DNA of 64,000 nucleotides from Mixophyes australis (GCA_036250195.1 JAVHZZ010000003.1:334934875-334998874), one strand, 5' to 3'. Positions 34,752 to 46,937 are shown, counted from the stretch's first letter. The notes: a model not told the origin generated them from the letters alone. Program-made: numbers and translations.

Positions 34752-35690
34752 CATTAGACAGGTTTCTCTTTTTTGTTTGAGAAATATAAGAAAGTATAGA
34801 TTCCAAATATACGATCCCTATGGTAAAAGCAATTCCATGGGTAAAAGCTGTGCGCTTTGCGATCGGATGGGGACATCAAAGGTTACCTGGGTAGTGGACA
34901 CCTGTTGATGACACATTGAGTCTCTCGATAGGAGATTTCAAAATACATGAGACAACAGTGGATTGGATGTTAGTCTACCTCTTAGTACACAATAAACTTA
35001 TTCTGGTAACATTCAACATAGGCAGTTACTTTCATTTTCATTTTGATGTGAGGTTTTTAAGAATTGTATGTTAGGATCCGTTTCTTACTTATAATGAGAA
35101 GGAGATCAATGGGATCAATTACATTCACCCCCCCGCAAGATACATGTTTAAAACATGTCTTATATGTATATTAGATGTTTACAGTTTGGCTTTGTTTTCT
35201 GTTATTCACCTTCACACATTACTTTTACATGCAGCACTTCCCTGTATGAGTTTGCTCTTATGGAATATTGGAGGAATGTCAGAGATAATTAGACATATCG
35301 TGAGAAAATCCTGCTATGTTCATCGCAAATGTGAGTTTCATTCCATCTCATTTCATATGATACAGTGTCTGGAGTTTTCCTTTTTTTGTATTAGTTTGCT
35401 GATTTATGGAGCATTAGAAATCTTAGTGTAAGTTGTGGGACCACATTTATTTTTTTTCTTACAAGGTTGATGTGATACGAGATTATCCTCTAATCATTTC
35501 ACATAAATATTTTGTTTTTGAGGCACACTATATAGAATATAAGAATTATATTGGCACACTTTGGGTGATCGCATCTGTATACACACTTACATATTTTATG
35601 TATACCCATTTATTGAGGTTACACTATATGGATCGATTGATGAAGAAATCGTCTTGAATGAAGTATTGACGAAAAAAACACACAACACAT
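34752..35690 (+). other. Unassigned stretch, possibly the 3' part of the Penelope-like element
   Basis: No GIY-YIG domain is readable. The last part contains TTGATGAAGAAATCGTC and GTATTGACGAAAAA, which loosely recalls the CTGATGA...GAAA words found at many PLE ends. Open frames at 35144-35657 are hydrophobic and AT-rich, with no recognised family, and are not taken as genes. Confidence 0.25.
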
Positions 35691-36923
35691 AGTGCTATTC
35701 ACATATATTTTCATTTGGAAGAGATTCTAAAAAGAGAGACTCTGAAAGGAATTATTTTTTATCATTCTTAAATGTGGGACATTTCTTTGTGAACGTGTGA
35801 TAGTGGCAATCACTTGTTAGGTTTTATTTTTTGCATTTTGGTTCACATTTATTTAGGTTGATTGATGGTCCTTGATATACAAGTAAGCTGCAATCACCAG
35901 GGAGCAATGGCAATGCTATTCTATATAATTATCTTCTGTACATGCATAGATGCCAAATTTGAAATTAATTCCCAAGAACAATTACTGTTGGGCAAAAGTA
36001 GATAAGAATATCCTGCATGGAGCAGTTTAAAAGGATCTTGATGCACTAAAACTCCCAAGTACATATCCACTAGACATGAATCGAATATTTGTTATATAGT
36101 GAATATGTATATTTAATATGCACTAATGAATAAAGTCCATTGAACAAGAATAGGTAATGATAATGTTATTTTATGTACAGAATGAGAGAAATTGGTATTA
36201 AAAACTAGGGACATAACCAAGGACAGAAATATTTTGCCTTCTTACCTCTAGCATTTGTTTTGTCAGCAATCGATCAATTTTACTAATTTACAATCCCGGT
36301 ATTTCTTATTCCTGCACAGCTGAAAGCAGTACATTTATTTTCAGTACTTTATCTTTGTAGCTGGCAGCATCCCTTCTATGCCCCTCAAGCTACTATTAGC
36401 TTCCAGCTTGTCTCTTTGAACTTCTATCTAACAAATGTCGTTTCCATATAGCAAAAATATGTATCCACTATGCTGAATGTGGCAGTGCGCAACTTCAAAA
36501 AACTGTTAAATAAAATTGGACCTCTGAGAGCAAAATAACAAGGTTTAATTTATGCCTAAAACAGAAAAGTATTTATTATGAAAAAATATTAAAATTAGTT
36601 TCCTACTGCAGTGAAAATAAGTGAAAATGAAGATTCTTATTTGCTGTGATGCAGATTCAAAGTAAAACTATGCCCTCTGTGTTAGTCAGCTTCTGGTTTT
36701 AAGGCTTGCTGCTGCTAAGGTTAATGAGCAAGAAAAATAGGCAACTGGTATCTCTCTACAGGAAAGTCACACTTGGATTATTGGTCAGAATTATATATTG
36801 TACCTTCTGATGTAGAATTGTGCTATAGATATACTCCCAGAGGTACTGCAGCCAGGTTCAAAGGCTATTTATGCCAGCTATATTAATCTTATAACAACAA
36901 TTTATTGTATTAACAAGGAATAA
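35691..36923. other. Non-coding stretch, no gene seen
   Basis: AT-rich, no recognised features. Confidence 0.4.
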
Positions 36924-37536
36924 AGCTGGGTACACACTACAGGATTTTGTCCAATAATTGGACAAATCAGCCGACATCCGACCGTTTGGTCAGATATCGT
37001 TTGAGTGTGTTTAGTGACACGATGATGTAAAGTCGTCCCAAAGTGCCGATCATCGTTGCATTTGGTTGGTCGTACCGTTTAATATTTTCCAATCAGTCAC
37101 CTAACGATCATGTAGTGTGTATGCACTCGTGTTGACGATCTCTATAGAGTTTACAGAGTCGGGCTCTTTTCAGCCCATGTTAGCACTGATTGTCAGAGTG
37201 AATAAATGTAGAGAGTGCTGTAGAAGGAATAATTCATTTGTTCATTCTGAGACAGAATATTTCGTTCCAGAGTCACAGATGCTAACGAAATTCGTTAGGA
37301 CATGTAGATAGCTATAACAAGGCGGTTTTAATCAGTGTGACAATGTGACAGTAGTGAATGAATGAATATTGTGCTGTCACTCTCTGGACTAGAGGACCAG
37401 ATGAAGAGCACAGATCTAAAGGTAAATCATGTCAATGTGTATGGATGCATCGCCAAACTGATCAAACCTTCAGTCGTAGGTATAATCGTTTGAGATAACA
37501 CCTCGGTCGGAAAAATTCCTCAGTGTGTACCCAGCT
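36924..37536. mobile_element. Non-autonomous DNA element with TAA duplication (PIF/Harbinger-like)
   Basis: Ends AGCTGGGTACACACT and AGTGTGTACCCAGCT are perfect inverted copies across 14-15 bp. They are flanked by TAA on each side, the 3-bp duplication typical of PIF/Harbinger elements. The outer parts hold CCGAC/GTCGG words in both directions. An open frame inside (37117-37311) has no family resemblance. The superfamily is inferred from duplication length. Confidence 0.75.
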
Positions 37537-37631
37537 TAAGACATGTACAAAACAAATTGGACTGTAACATCAGATAGTATTGGAAATAAACTAATATTCT
37601 TTAAGTGGTACTTGAGATAAACTGACACACA

Positions 37632-37658
37632 TTATTATTATTATTATTATTATTATTA
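37632..37658. repeat. (ATT)n microsatellite at a LINE 3' end
   Basis: ATT triplets directly abut the end of the minus-strand LINE relic, as expected for a LINE whose 3' tail is a microsatellite. Confidence 0.9.
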
Positions 37659-38135
37659 TCATTTATTTGTTAGGCGCCACAAGGTGTCCGCAGCGCCGTA
37701 CATAGTACAAACAGTAAACCATACAAGGTAAACAGTACAGAACAGTAAACACAAAGTACCAGTGCTTCAGAAACTCCGGGACAGACAAATGGAGTAAGGA
37801 CGGAGCAGAAGAACAGGTGTGGAGACACGAGGGAAGAAGTGCCCTGCTCAAACGAGCTTACATCCTAAGGGAGGGTGGACGAAACAGACACAAGCGGGAG
37901 CGGTGATACCAGGGGAGAGAGGGAAGAGCGAGCAGAGTAGGTGAGGGGTTAGGTGGATGATTGGTATTCTTTAAGGAACAGGTGAGTTTTAAGTGCTCGT
38001 TTGAAGGAGCACAGCTTGGGAGCGAGACGGATGGAGCGAGGGAGGTCATTCCAGTGTAGGGGGGCAGCTCGGGAGAAGTCTTGGATTCTGGAGTGGGAAG
38101 TGGTAATGAGAGTGGAAGAGAGTGAAAAACCCACA
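37659..38135 (-). pseudogene. LINE 3' end (non-L1 type), minus strand
   Basis: The minus strand encodes FSRAAPLHWNDLPRSIRLAP followed by SFKRALKTHLFLKE. This matches the conserved C-terminal tail of L2/CR1/RTE-type LINE proteins (xxAPxLWNxLPxxIR...FKxxLKTHLF). A non-coding 3' region and an ATT microsatellite follow. The upstream reverse transcriptase is missing, so this is a 5'-truncated insertion of the normal LINE type. The clade cannot be fixed from the tail alone. Confidence 0.72.
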
Positions 38136-38944
38136 TTAGGTGGGTTTTGTAAACATATTCTATTAGACAGAGGAATATAATATTATAAAGTTGACAATAT
38201 CAACAAGTTCCATCCTGACATGCCAGCAGAGAGTAATTTAAAACAAGGTAGATGAGTGAATAAATTGAAAAAAAATAAATGGTTGTTACTATCTACATTT
38301 TACTACATTAATTAACACTGTCATTAACACTGACACACTTTTGCCATATATTTAAACTGTAGATTAAATAAAGAAAGCATTTTACCTTGCATTTCTGTAT
38401 ATTATTTTTTTAACACAGCTGGCCCTAAAAAGTTTGGTATATCTATCAATGGACACAGTATAAAACCTTTGGAGGCATGATAATTGAAAAAATATCTAAG
38501 AAAGGAAATCAGATGTCATCTCTGCAGATAAGACCACAAAGTGAGAGACAAGAAATATAATTACATTAGCACATTTCAATTAAGATTTATTTTACGATAA
38601 CCAGAAAATGCAAAAAGAAAGAAAAGGAGTTGGACTTTATATGAACTGTAGGTTTTCTGTACTTTAGAAATTGTGCTGTAGTGCTAAAGCTCCTGAATAA
38701 ATTAATTGGTAAAAGCCTTCAGTACCCGACTCTTTGTCTATTCCTCACCTTTTGAATTACTTCTCCTTTCTGACCTAGCAATACAGTCTTTAACACAGGT
38801 AGCAAAGTGACAATGCCCACATACATCTCCCCCTCAATTATTTATTGACAATGAGAGGTGTAAGCCTAACAGTCGGGCCATATATGGGTATGACACTCTA
38901 TAGTTGACATCCCACATTCTAGACCAACAAAAAAGAACAGCTGG
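38136..38944. other. Non-coding stretch, no gene seen
   Basis: AT-rich, no recognised features. Confidence 0.4.
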
Positions 38945-39122
38945 GGGTAAATGTATCAAGCTTAGAGTTTTAAAGGGAAGGGTTGAAAAACCAATCAGAT
39001 TTGCGCTATCATATATTTAGTACATTCTACAAAATGATAGCTAGAATCTGATTGGTTGCTATAGGCAACATCTCCACTTTTCAAACTCGCCGGAAAACTC
39101 TCAGCTTGATACGTTTACACCC
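38945..39122. mobile_element. Hairpin-type MITE with GGGTAAATGTATCAAG ends
   Basis: The left end GGGTAAATGTATCAAGCTTA and the right end CTTGATACGTTTACACCC are inverted copies. The interior has the face-to-face words AACCAATCAGATT and AATCTGATTGGTT. The left arm is shorter, so it has lost part of the hairpin. It shares its outer 9 bp with 17808-17992. The target duplication is unclear. Confidence 0.75.
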
Positions 39123-39325
39123 TGAAGTCAAAACATGCCCTAAAGGACAAGTATGGATCATGGTGTGGATGAAGCTTGTGGTAGAACTGACAGAAGAAAT
39201 GGAATATGGTGACTGCAATAGCAGTTGTGATGTTGATTGACATCTCGACAACGAAGTCTGAGTGCACTTCCTCCATATATCATACTCAATGCCAACACAG
39301 AAGGCCATGATTGATATAATGGTAA

Positions 39326-40614
39326 TGTCACGGGCACTAGGAGTCTTGCCCAGGATTTCACCAGATGACTGGGCTTACCAGAGTCGTAAAGTTCACACAA
39401 CGGTCCTCTGGTAGCAGGGTGACTAGCGAAACACAAAATAACAGCAGATGGAGAGAGAATGCCAGAAAATAATAGGAAAGTCAGTGACTTGCAGCAATCT
39501 TTGGTCAATGAATCAGCCTCTAGCTGATATAGTGGAAAGGCAGATTTGAACACGGAGATCAGGATGGATGTGAGTAGATGCAGGGAGGTGCAGGGAAGTC
39601 AGTGCTCTGCATACAGCAAGTTGTACCACTGCTTATGGTGAAGAGACTTGTCCAGGTGCAGGTAGGTAGCGGGGAAGTCAGTGGTCTGCGTATAGCAAGT
39701 TGTACCACTGCTTAATAGGTGAGGATGTGTACAAGTGTAGATGAGTGGAAGCATACAAAGATAATAGGATGCAGACACTGAGAGCACAGAGGAACTTGAT
39801 CCCAATAAGTATGCAGCGTATCCAACAAAGTCTATATAACGGTATGTGTGGCGCTGCTTGGTAGAGATTTGCTCAGCACAGATATGCAGGCCAATAATGG
39901 ATAGTCAATCACAGTTATGCATATAACGACTGAGTAGTACGGTTAATTCCAAACAGGTATGCAGCGTAACAATAACAGTCTATAGCGGGTATGGATACCG
40001 CTGCTGAGCGTGGAGACTTGTCCTAGCGGATATGCAGAGTAAACGTAGAAAGTCAATAACAGATAGGCATACCGCTATTCAGTAGAACAGTCTGTCCACA
40101 GGGAGATGCAGGAACTGCAGAGACGCTGGACGGCAGAGACGAGTGTAGGAACCACAGGTGAGTAGATCCGGTAATCAGAGTCCAGCTGAGGACACAGGCA
40201 GGAAACAGGAGACTGTAGCAGGTATGGAAACCAGCGATGAGAAGCACAGGGAATCCACAGGAACTGAAGACACTAGTAGTACACAGGAGATAGTAGCGGG
40301 TATGGAAACCAGCGATGAGTAGAGCAGGAATCAGCAGGAAACTGAAGACACTAGTAGAAGACAGGGAACATCTTCAGAGACTCACAGGGAATGAGACTCC
40401 AAGATCAGGCAATGAGGTAATGCACACAGGTGCCTTAAATAGGGAGTTGCGTGATCAACCAATTTGGATTAAAAGCAACAGTCACAAGAGTTCTTGGGAG
40501 CTGCGCATGCGCAGTCCATTAGGATGGCGGACGGCCGCGGTTTAGGACAGGTGCCAGCAGGAAGGCTAGGGAGCCACGCACCAGCGCAGAGGCACTCACG
40601 GTCCGTGAGTGACA
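39326..40614 (-). mobile_element. Solo LTR, 1.29 kb, with a perfect 5-bp target duplication
   Basis: On the minus strand it starts TGTCACTCACGG and ends GCCCGTGACA, a perfect TGTCAC/GTGACA inverted pair. It is flanked by GGTAA on both sides. A TATA-like TATTTAAGGCACCTG lies about 170 bases into the minus-strand LTR. The body holds two sets of imperfect subrepeats: one around GCGGGTATGGAAACCAGCGA, one around AGCAAGTTGTACCACTGCTT. No internal retrotransposon sequence remains, so it is a recombination product. A Ty3/Gypsy origin is likely but not proven here. Confidence 0.88.
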
Positions 40615-40619
40615 GGTAA

Positions 40620-42029
40620 TTGGTTAGCAGCAGGACCATCATTGCCCCCGAGATACCAGCAACCTAAGAACCCAGTATGCAGAATCCTAGGCAAATTGTG
40701 TGAACTTGAAGCACACAAGTGGAACCACAAGTAGGGCCGTGTTGTTTTTTTTCAGGAAAAGATGCCTCCCTTGGCCCCTCTGATTGCCTCTGGTATTACC
40801 TGTATCACCTCAAGACATGCTACCTGCAAATAAAGGAGCTGATATTCATATGCCAACCTCACTTACAGACTTACTATGGGAGAGCAATGCCTGTTAAGAT
40901 TTAGGGCTGGTGTCTCAAGTGTTGGAAGAAGAACCAGCTGCACCGCGTGATCTACTGATGCTGAAGGGGCAGAAAGCCAGCTGTCCCTAGCCTCAGATGC
41001 TGATGCTGACCCAAGCGGCACAATCCCAGACCCCCTTACTAACAGCAGGTTCTACAGAAATGGAGGTTGCTCAGTCAATTTATAGTTTCACAGCAGGTGC
41101 TTGAAAGGGTGGGATTGTCCAGAAATGAAAACTTAGAGAAAAATCCCCAGGCACACTGGTATAAACTAGTAAAAGAACTGCTATTCTACTTGTACATAAA
41201 ATGCAGAATTCTTAGCTACACACATTTGCAAATGCACGATAAGCCACCTACCACTTCACGGTGATTCTGCTAATAGGGTGGTACAAATAGCAGGCTCTGT
41301 CATTGCCACAGGATTCCATTCCTGGAAAATGTCTCTGCGCCATCTTTCTCTATATGTAAGCTGCCTCTGTTGACTGTCTGCCTATATTACTGTAGGTTAC
41401 AGCTCTTCCATACTAAAAAAAAAAAAAAGAGAAAACATTATCAGTCGTGTTTTGGGGCATTATCTCCAATGAAAACAAAATTAAGAATTTATAGTGACAA
41501 TTTTTAATTACTATATTATAATAAGAGAGCTTTGATCAGCCCATCCATTACTCATAGTATAACTATGTTTTTATACAATTGTTGCAAGAAAAATAATTGA
41601 TACAGATTAAGACATAATACTTTGTCATTCATAAAATGATTGGCGGAAAAAGCAAAAATATTGGGATCTGTTTAAGATTATATTTACATGCAGGAGCTAT
41701 ACAAAAGACTGTTACTCCAATACTTACTGTACAAATGATTATGAGTATATCAGCTTGCTTCCAGATCAATAAATACATGCTTTTGTAACATAACCTACAA
41801 CAACTTTGTTAGTTCCCAGTAGCAATGTGCCAGCACATTATAACCATTAAGCCTGATACAGTAGGCAGGTTACTAATAAAACATGCATTCTAATCAGTGC
41901 ACTTCTGCACAGGAAGCCTATAAACACCAGCCCCAAAATGCCTGTACAAATTTAGCTGAAAAATTCAAGATTCGTTTAAAATGTATCCTGATGTGTCCAC
42001 AATAAAGATATATTAGTCATCGTTATTAT
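40620..42029. other. Non-coding stretch, no gene seen
   Basis: A 14-bp poly(A) run occurs near 41417. No exon or element recognised. Confidence 0.4.
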
Positions 42030-42180
42030 TAACTTGATGATGATTAGTACAACAAGGAACAATCCTTCGTGTTTCCTGATGCATTTTTGCTGCAATAAAC
42101 ATGGTTTCATCAGAGGGATGCCTGCGGTGAGACTACATAGGTACGTTTATATGTAGCCTAACCAATCAGAGCATGCAAAC
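42030..42180 (-). other. Possible relic of a Penelope-type or similar element end
   Basis: The minus strand reads CCCTCTGATGAAACCATG and, 30 bases on, CATCAGGAAACACGAAGG. CTGATGA followed by GAAAC recalls the hammerhead-like ends of many PLEs, but the pairing needed for a catalytic core is not evident. No protein relic lies next to it. Confidence 0.25.
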
Positions 42181-42651
42181 ATACTTCAAATCAATATAAA
42201 AATAAAAAATAATTCAACTTAAATATACACTCAACTCTCTTGGAAGGATATGAATGCTAGAGCAAAAATAAATATTCTCAATATTCTAATGTATTTAAGT
42301 GTGCATTTAAATTGAAGACTAATAGGGACAAATCAATTAGGAGTGAGGTGTCCGTGGCTGTTTTCAGCATTAATTTTGTGGTACTGATCACCTGGTAGAA
42401 TATGCTTAACTCACCAATTTTTTGCTTGCATCTCCAAAAGAACACGCAAGACAATTAAAGATATTTCACACCCATAGAATATTGATCGGTAAACGGTGAA
42501 CATAATCCACAGATTTAAACGATGAAGCAGAATCTGGTTAACAAAATTTTTTTTTCTCTTAAACTGATCCTGAGCCTTCTCCCCTTGGCTCTAGCTAATG
42601 TAAGTAAGAATATACTTCTACAGTGGAACACTGAAACTGTGTGAGTACTTC

Positions 42652-42780
42652 CCAGTGTCGGACTGGGGCATGAAGGGCTCACTGGGAAAACCAATAGTAG
42701 AATCCCACATTATATCATGTGCTGCTGCTAAAGGGGACATGGCCAGGTCACAGGCCAAGGGTGAGACCAATGCTTAACAA
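42652..42780 (+). mobile_element. Possible left end of a hAT-type MITE
   Basis: CAGTGTCGGACTGGGGCATG and the following AAGGGCTCACTGGGAAAACC look like the left end of a short element. No matching right end (CCAGTCCGACACTG) was found nearby, so it is a fragment at best. Confidence 0.35.
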
Positions 42781-43924
42781 CATTGCTTAAATGAAAATCA
42801 CAGCAACATTGCTCATTTTCAGTGAAATGTACAATTAGGTGTATTATTGTGTGATTTTTTTCTGAGCAGTTAATTTCAAGCAAAAATTCACTGTAAATTG
42901 AGACCTGGTGCAGAAATGGATTGAGAAGTGCAAATAAATTGTCAGATAATCTGGAAATAAGTTACAGAACCACCTATAAGAACCACTTTTCTAGCATGTT
43001 ATCTAAGCTTTGAGGCCATTTTATCTTCTGAGGTTTTTATGATATGAAATCCTGGTTGTTTGGGTGAACATTATTTCCATTCCTTCAGTTTTATGGCTTA
43101 ATTACTATGCCTTATCATTCAATTTTCCCAATTTATCATAAATTATTTAATATTTTTCTGTTGACTATTGTTAAAAGGCAAAGAAAAAAATATTGTTTTC
43201 CTGAGTAAAGATTTTAAAGGGGGTGACACTTGCCTTAGGTGTGGACTCTCTAGTTAATCACAACTGAAGATGGGCTCCTCAGTAAGTCATTATAATAAGC
43301 CACAGACAAAGTGTATCCTTTTGTCAACAATTATTCCTGAGATATTGTCATTAATGTGGGAGTAAAATTTGCTACAGATCCTCTCCATGAAAGAGCAGAG
43401 TTAAATTAATAAATAAATATAATACCTGCCTTTTCGTGGTGTTTGTATAGAATCATTACTTCCCTAGGTGTAATATTCTAAAATAAAATTAAACGTATGT
43501 AGAGAGTAGCATAATATTTAGCAAAGCACTTTATTTCATTTCCCCATAGGTGCTTAAATTAGAAAACTCCACCGAGTACCTAATAGCATGATGGCAGGGG
43601 AGGAAATATTTATGCCCTGTTTCTTAAGATGTGAATAAAACCAGTTACCCCATTGTGGCAATGGCAGAACTTTTTCTATTGCTTCACATGAAATTGGAGA
43701 AACACTGAGTGACTCTGACTTCTCTATAAAAGCATGAAGAGCTGTGTTTTTCTTTTTGGTTTAAAGCACTGAACGTCTAACAGAATAAGGTGTGAGCCCT
43801 ACACCTTTCCAACACTGCAGGGCTCACAGCTAGAGGTACCCTGAATGTCCACTTAGTAAAGAACTTAAACTCTTCAGTATGCAGCCCAAGCCATGTCCTG
43901 GAATGTAAGCAATCAACTGCATCC
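42781..43924. other. Non-coding stretch, no gene seen
   Basis: AT-rich, no recognised features. Confidence 0.4.
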
Positions 43925-43932
43925 ACTAAAGT

Positions 43933-44531
43933 TAAAGATGCTCAGGCTCGGTTTTCTGAAAACCAAGCCAATCCGAACTTAGGGGATCCAAGTAGGCTCG
44001 AGAGCTGGCTCATTACTTTTGCGCATCCTCGGAACTGAATTGAGGCAAAATGTCATTGTTGCGTTGTCGGAACTCACGGGTTTTGGATTCCATAAGTACC
44101 CCCCCAGGAGATCCAGCGCCATTCCTCACACAGAAACAGGGGTAGCAGTGTTCTTGTCACTCTCCAGTCTCCAGTCACATTTCTCAGTGCCATTGCTCAT
44201 ACAGAAACAGGAGGGGTTGCAGTGTTCTTGTCACTCTCCAGTCTCCAGTCACATTTCTCAGTGCCATTGCTCATACAGAAACAGGAGGGGTTGCAGTGTT
44301 GACAGAAATTGACTTGAAGTGATTGGAAATTAATGTTATTGAGGTTAATAATAATGTAGGGATAAAAAAAGAGCCAAATTATGTGATTTTATCAACAAAA
44401 AACAGGGATTTTAGAAAACAAATCGGGATCCAAATCCAAAACTCTCGAGGGTGGTTTTAGCAAAGCCAAAACACAAAGTTAATCCAGATCCAAAACCAAA
44501 ACCAAAGCACAGGGGTCAGTGAACATCTCTA
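43933..44531 (+). mobile_element. Deletion derivative of the 5.4-10 kb hAT family
   Basis: Ends TAAAGATGCTC and GAACATCTCTA are flanked by a perfect 8-bp duplication ACTAAAGT. The left part matches the left end of the large element (GGTTTTCTGAAAACCAAGCC, AATTGAGGCAAAATGTCATT). The right part matches its right end (GTTATTGAGGTTAATAATAA, AATCCAGATCCAAAACCAAA). The whole coding region and the 100-bp array are missing. Instead a ~73-bp phrase (CCAGTCACATTTCTCAGTGC) occurs twice. Confidence 0.9.
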
Positions 44532-44539
44532 ACTAAAGT

Positions 44540-45089
44540 CCTGCCCCTTGGTGTGTTAATAAAAAGCCTTCAATAGCCTAAATAACATCCAGTATTGATG
44601 TTACAAAAAGCTATTATGGGTCTCTGTACTTGGCCATAAAATCCCTCATAAGAGCATATAGAGCACAAGAAAGCATTTGATCATGAATGGAGTGCTTTCA
44701 CAGTCAGTCTGCTACATTGTATATTTGGGATCCCTATAAATCACACTGACTCGACACAAATGGCAGCCAATTAGTTCAAAGGAACCCACTTCTACTTGAC
44801 TGTATCTTAAATGAGCATGCTGCCAACATCAATCAGGTCCGTCTATTATAGCATGTGTTTCACCAGCAGAACAGTCTAAATCCATCAGTGTTCAAGAAAT
44901 TATTTTCCACACAACGCATTAAGAAAGCAATATAGGACTGTGTACAGTAATATAATACTGCTCACCGGTCGACCCGACCTGTGGTGTTCCTTCACCCGCT
45001 TGGTGATTTCCTCAGAGGCACAAATCCTTAATTTGAGTACGTAGCAAATATTTTCAGGCAATCAGATATCTAGAAATGTAATAGCCTTG
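44540..45089. other. Non-coding stretch, no gene seen
   Basis: The last part may belong to the LINE relic that follows on the minus strand, but no motif is readable. Confidence 0.35.
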
Positions 45090-45480
45090 TTTGCCCACTT
45101 GATCATAGTATATCTCCAGTGGGGTATGCACAACTCTGTTTCAATAGGAGGGCAATTGATTTATTGAAGTGTACTATAGACCCTGAGCCTATTCCAAATT
45201 CTTCGATCTGTGCCGTCAGCGGGCAAAGTGACTGCTTTGGGTTTTGACATATATAAAATGATATTTTCAGCGAGACCTGAGATATTTTCTTTTTCCCAAT
45301 TTGCAACAAAGGCCAGTCTGTAAGACTCATTACATAAGATCACATTTCAAATTGAAGAGCAAAGGAGACATGAGACAACCTTGGCGTGTGCCCCTTTTCA
45401 ACTCCACTTTTCCCCCATTAATCTATTAATCAACAAGTGGTAGGCATTTCATAGAAAAATCCCATCAGGCTAGTAAAATG
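45090..45480 (-). pseudogene. L1-type LINE reverse-transcriptase relic, minus strand
   Basis: Minus-strand frames read VELKRGTRQGCLMSPLLFNL, the diagnostic GTRQGCPLSPLLFN box of L1 reverse transcriptase. The following frames give NPKQSLCPLTAQIEEFGIGS and HFNKSIALLL, matching the region after the catalytic FADD box, which itself is no longer readable. Frames change several times and no ends are visible. It is a dead, short fragment. Confidence 0.75.
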
Positions 45481-46500
45481 CCCTATGGTCAGGTATTTCA
45501 GATAGATATGGCTTTTATACTGTGTGCATTCACTGTGTAGAAAGTAGAGTAATGTTTGTGGAATGTATTCGCTATTTCCTCTGATCTTGTGATGAGTCTA
45601 TGTGAGTGTTTATGTTTCATTGCTATAATATGATTTTTAAGCTTCTTTCATATTGGCCATAATTTTCCATATATGTCACGGTTTCCCCATATATATAATT
45701 TATTTTTGGTACAATCTAGCTCAGTTTGTGCTTGGGAGAGAAGTAACTCTCCAAAAGTTGACATACTAATGTATATCTTTCCAGCGATTTTCCCTTCAGT
45801 TCAGAGGTACAGGCACTATAGCTGCCCAAAATGGCCTGTTTGAGAGATCTTACAGGTCAATATTTTTTATTGAGCTTAGATATATAACTTAGATTACAAG
45901 CATTACAGCTTTTCAGTGCTAGAATGGTGCAGGTAAGGGGAAACATTCCAAAGCCCGGCACCTGCCCCAGCTGGGGGTATGTAGATTGTAACAGAGTACA
46001 GAGGATTGCAGCTGTATTTAAATGTGAAGTTTCAGCAAATCTACACCTTAGCATCTTTAATCTAATTAACCATTTTATCCAAAACTTCAGTTAAAGCAGT
46101 AAGTTTATTTGATAACATCATCAATTAAAGGTTTTAAGGTTTTTCTCTAATGAAGTCACAAATTTGTGCTGGAATCAGTAAAAAAAACGAGAGCATTGAT
46201 CATTACAAAAGGCCAGATATAAAAGTTCCACAGTGAAATCTATATGTCCAAAAATACACCATTTATTACCATATCTAAATCAGGATTTAGCCCCAAAAAT
46301 ACAGTTAAAATAAGCAGTGAAACTCTATTTCCTTTGCCCATATCTGGACCTATGAAACACAAATTGACAAGAGAGCTCAATTTTGCCTCAGGTGATAACC
46401 TTTTGAATCCTTTCAAAGTGGTATTATAAACTTCACCTTAAGATGAGTGAAAAGCCTGTCTTGTGACAGATACATCACCAGGGGTAATCATATTTTCCCA
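45481..46500. other. Non-coding stretch, no gene seen
   Basis: May contain further decayed LINE sequence, but no motif could be supported. Confidence 0.35.
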
Positions 46501-46508
46501 GTGATAAC

Positions 46509-46572
46509 CAGGGCCACCTTAACTACTTTATGGGCCCCCGGGCAATGCAGTGCACCGGGCCCCTAACAAAAA

Positions 46573-46612
<40 letters not shown>

Positions 46613-46929
46613 GTGTGTGTGTGTAAAAAAATATATATGTATGTAAAAAAAAAGTGATATATATATAATCACTTTTTTTTTATACATATATATATATATA
46701 TATATAGGGGCCCCCTTAACTTACCTTCAGTCCGATCCCCTTCTCCTTTTTTCCGCGCCGCTGGGCGTGACCAGGGAGGGAGCCGGATCGCCGCTGACGT
46801 GACCGCAAGGTAGGTATTTTCATTTTTTTTCAGGATTTTTTTTTTTTACAGAGCTGCCTCGGACGGGCCTCCTTGCCCGGAGGGCCCCCAGGCACCTGCC
46901 CAGTGTGCCCAATGGAAGAGACAGCCCTG
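46509..46929. mobile_element. 421-bp hAT-type MITE with internal (TA)n
   Basis: Ends CAGGGCCACCTTAAC and GAAGAGACAGCCCTG are imperfect inverted copies, flanked by a perfect 8-bp duplication GTGATAAC. It is a second copy of the family at 12126-13260. The middle holds two (TA)n tracts and an AAGTGATATATATATAATCACTT palindrome region. No coding capacity. Confidence 0.9.
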
Positions 46930-46937
46930 GTGATAAC

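Noticed and set aside
37858..38136. 92-codon Pro/Ser-rich minus-strand frame as a host gene
   Set aside because: A neighbouring frame over the same bases gives the conserved LINE tail (LHWNDLPRSIR...FKRALKTHLF), which explains the segment better.
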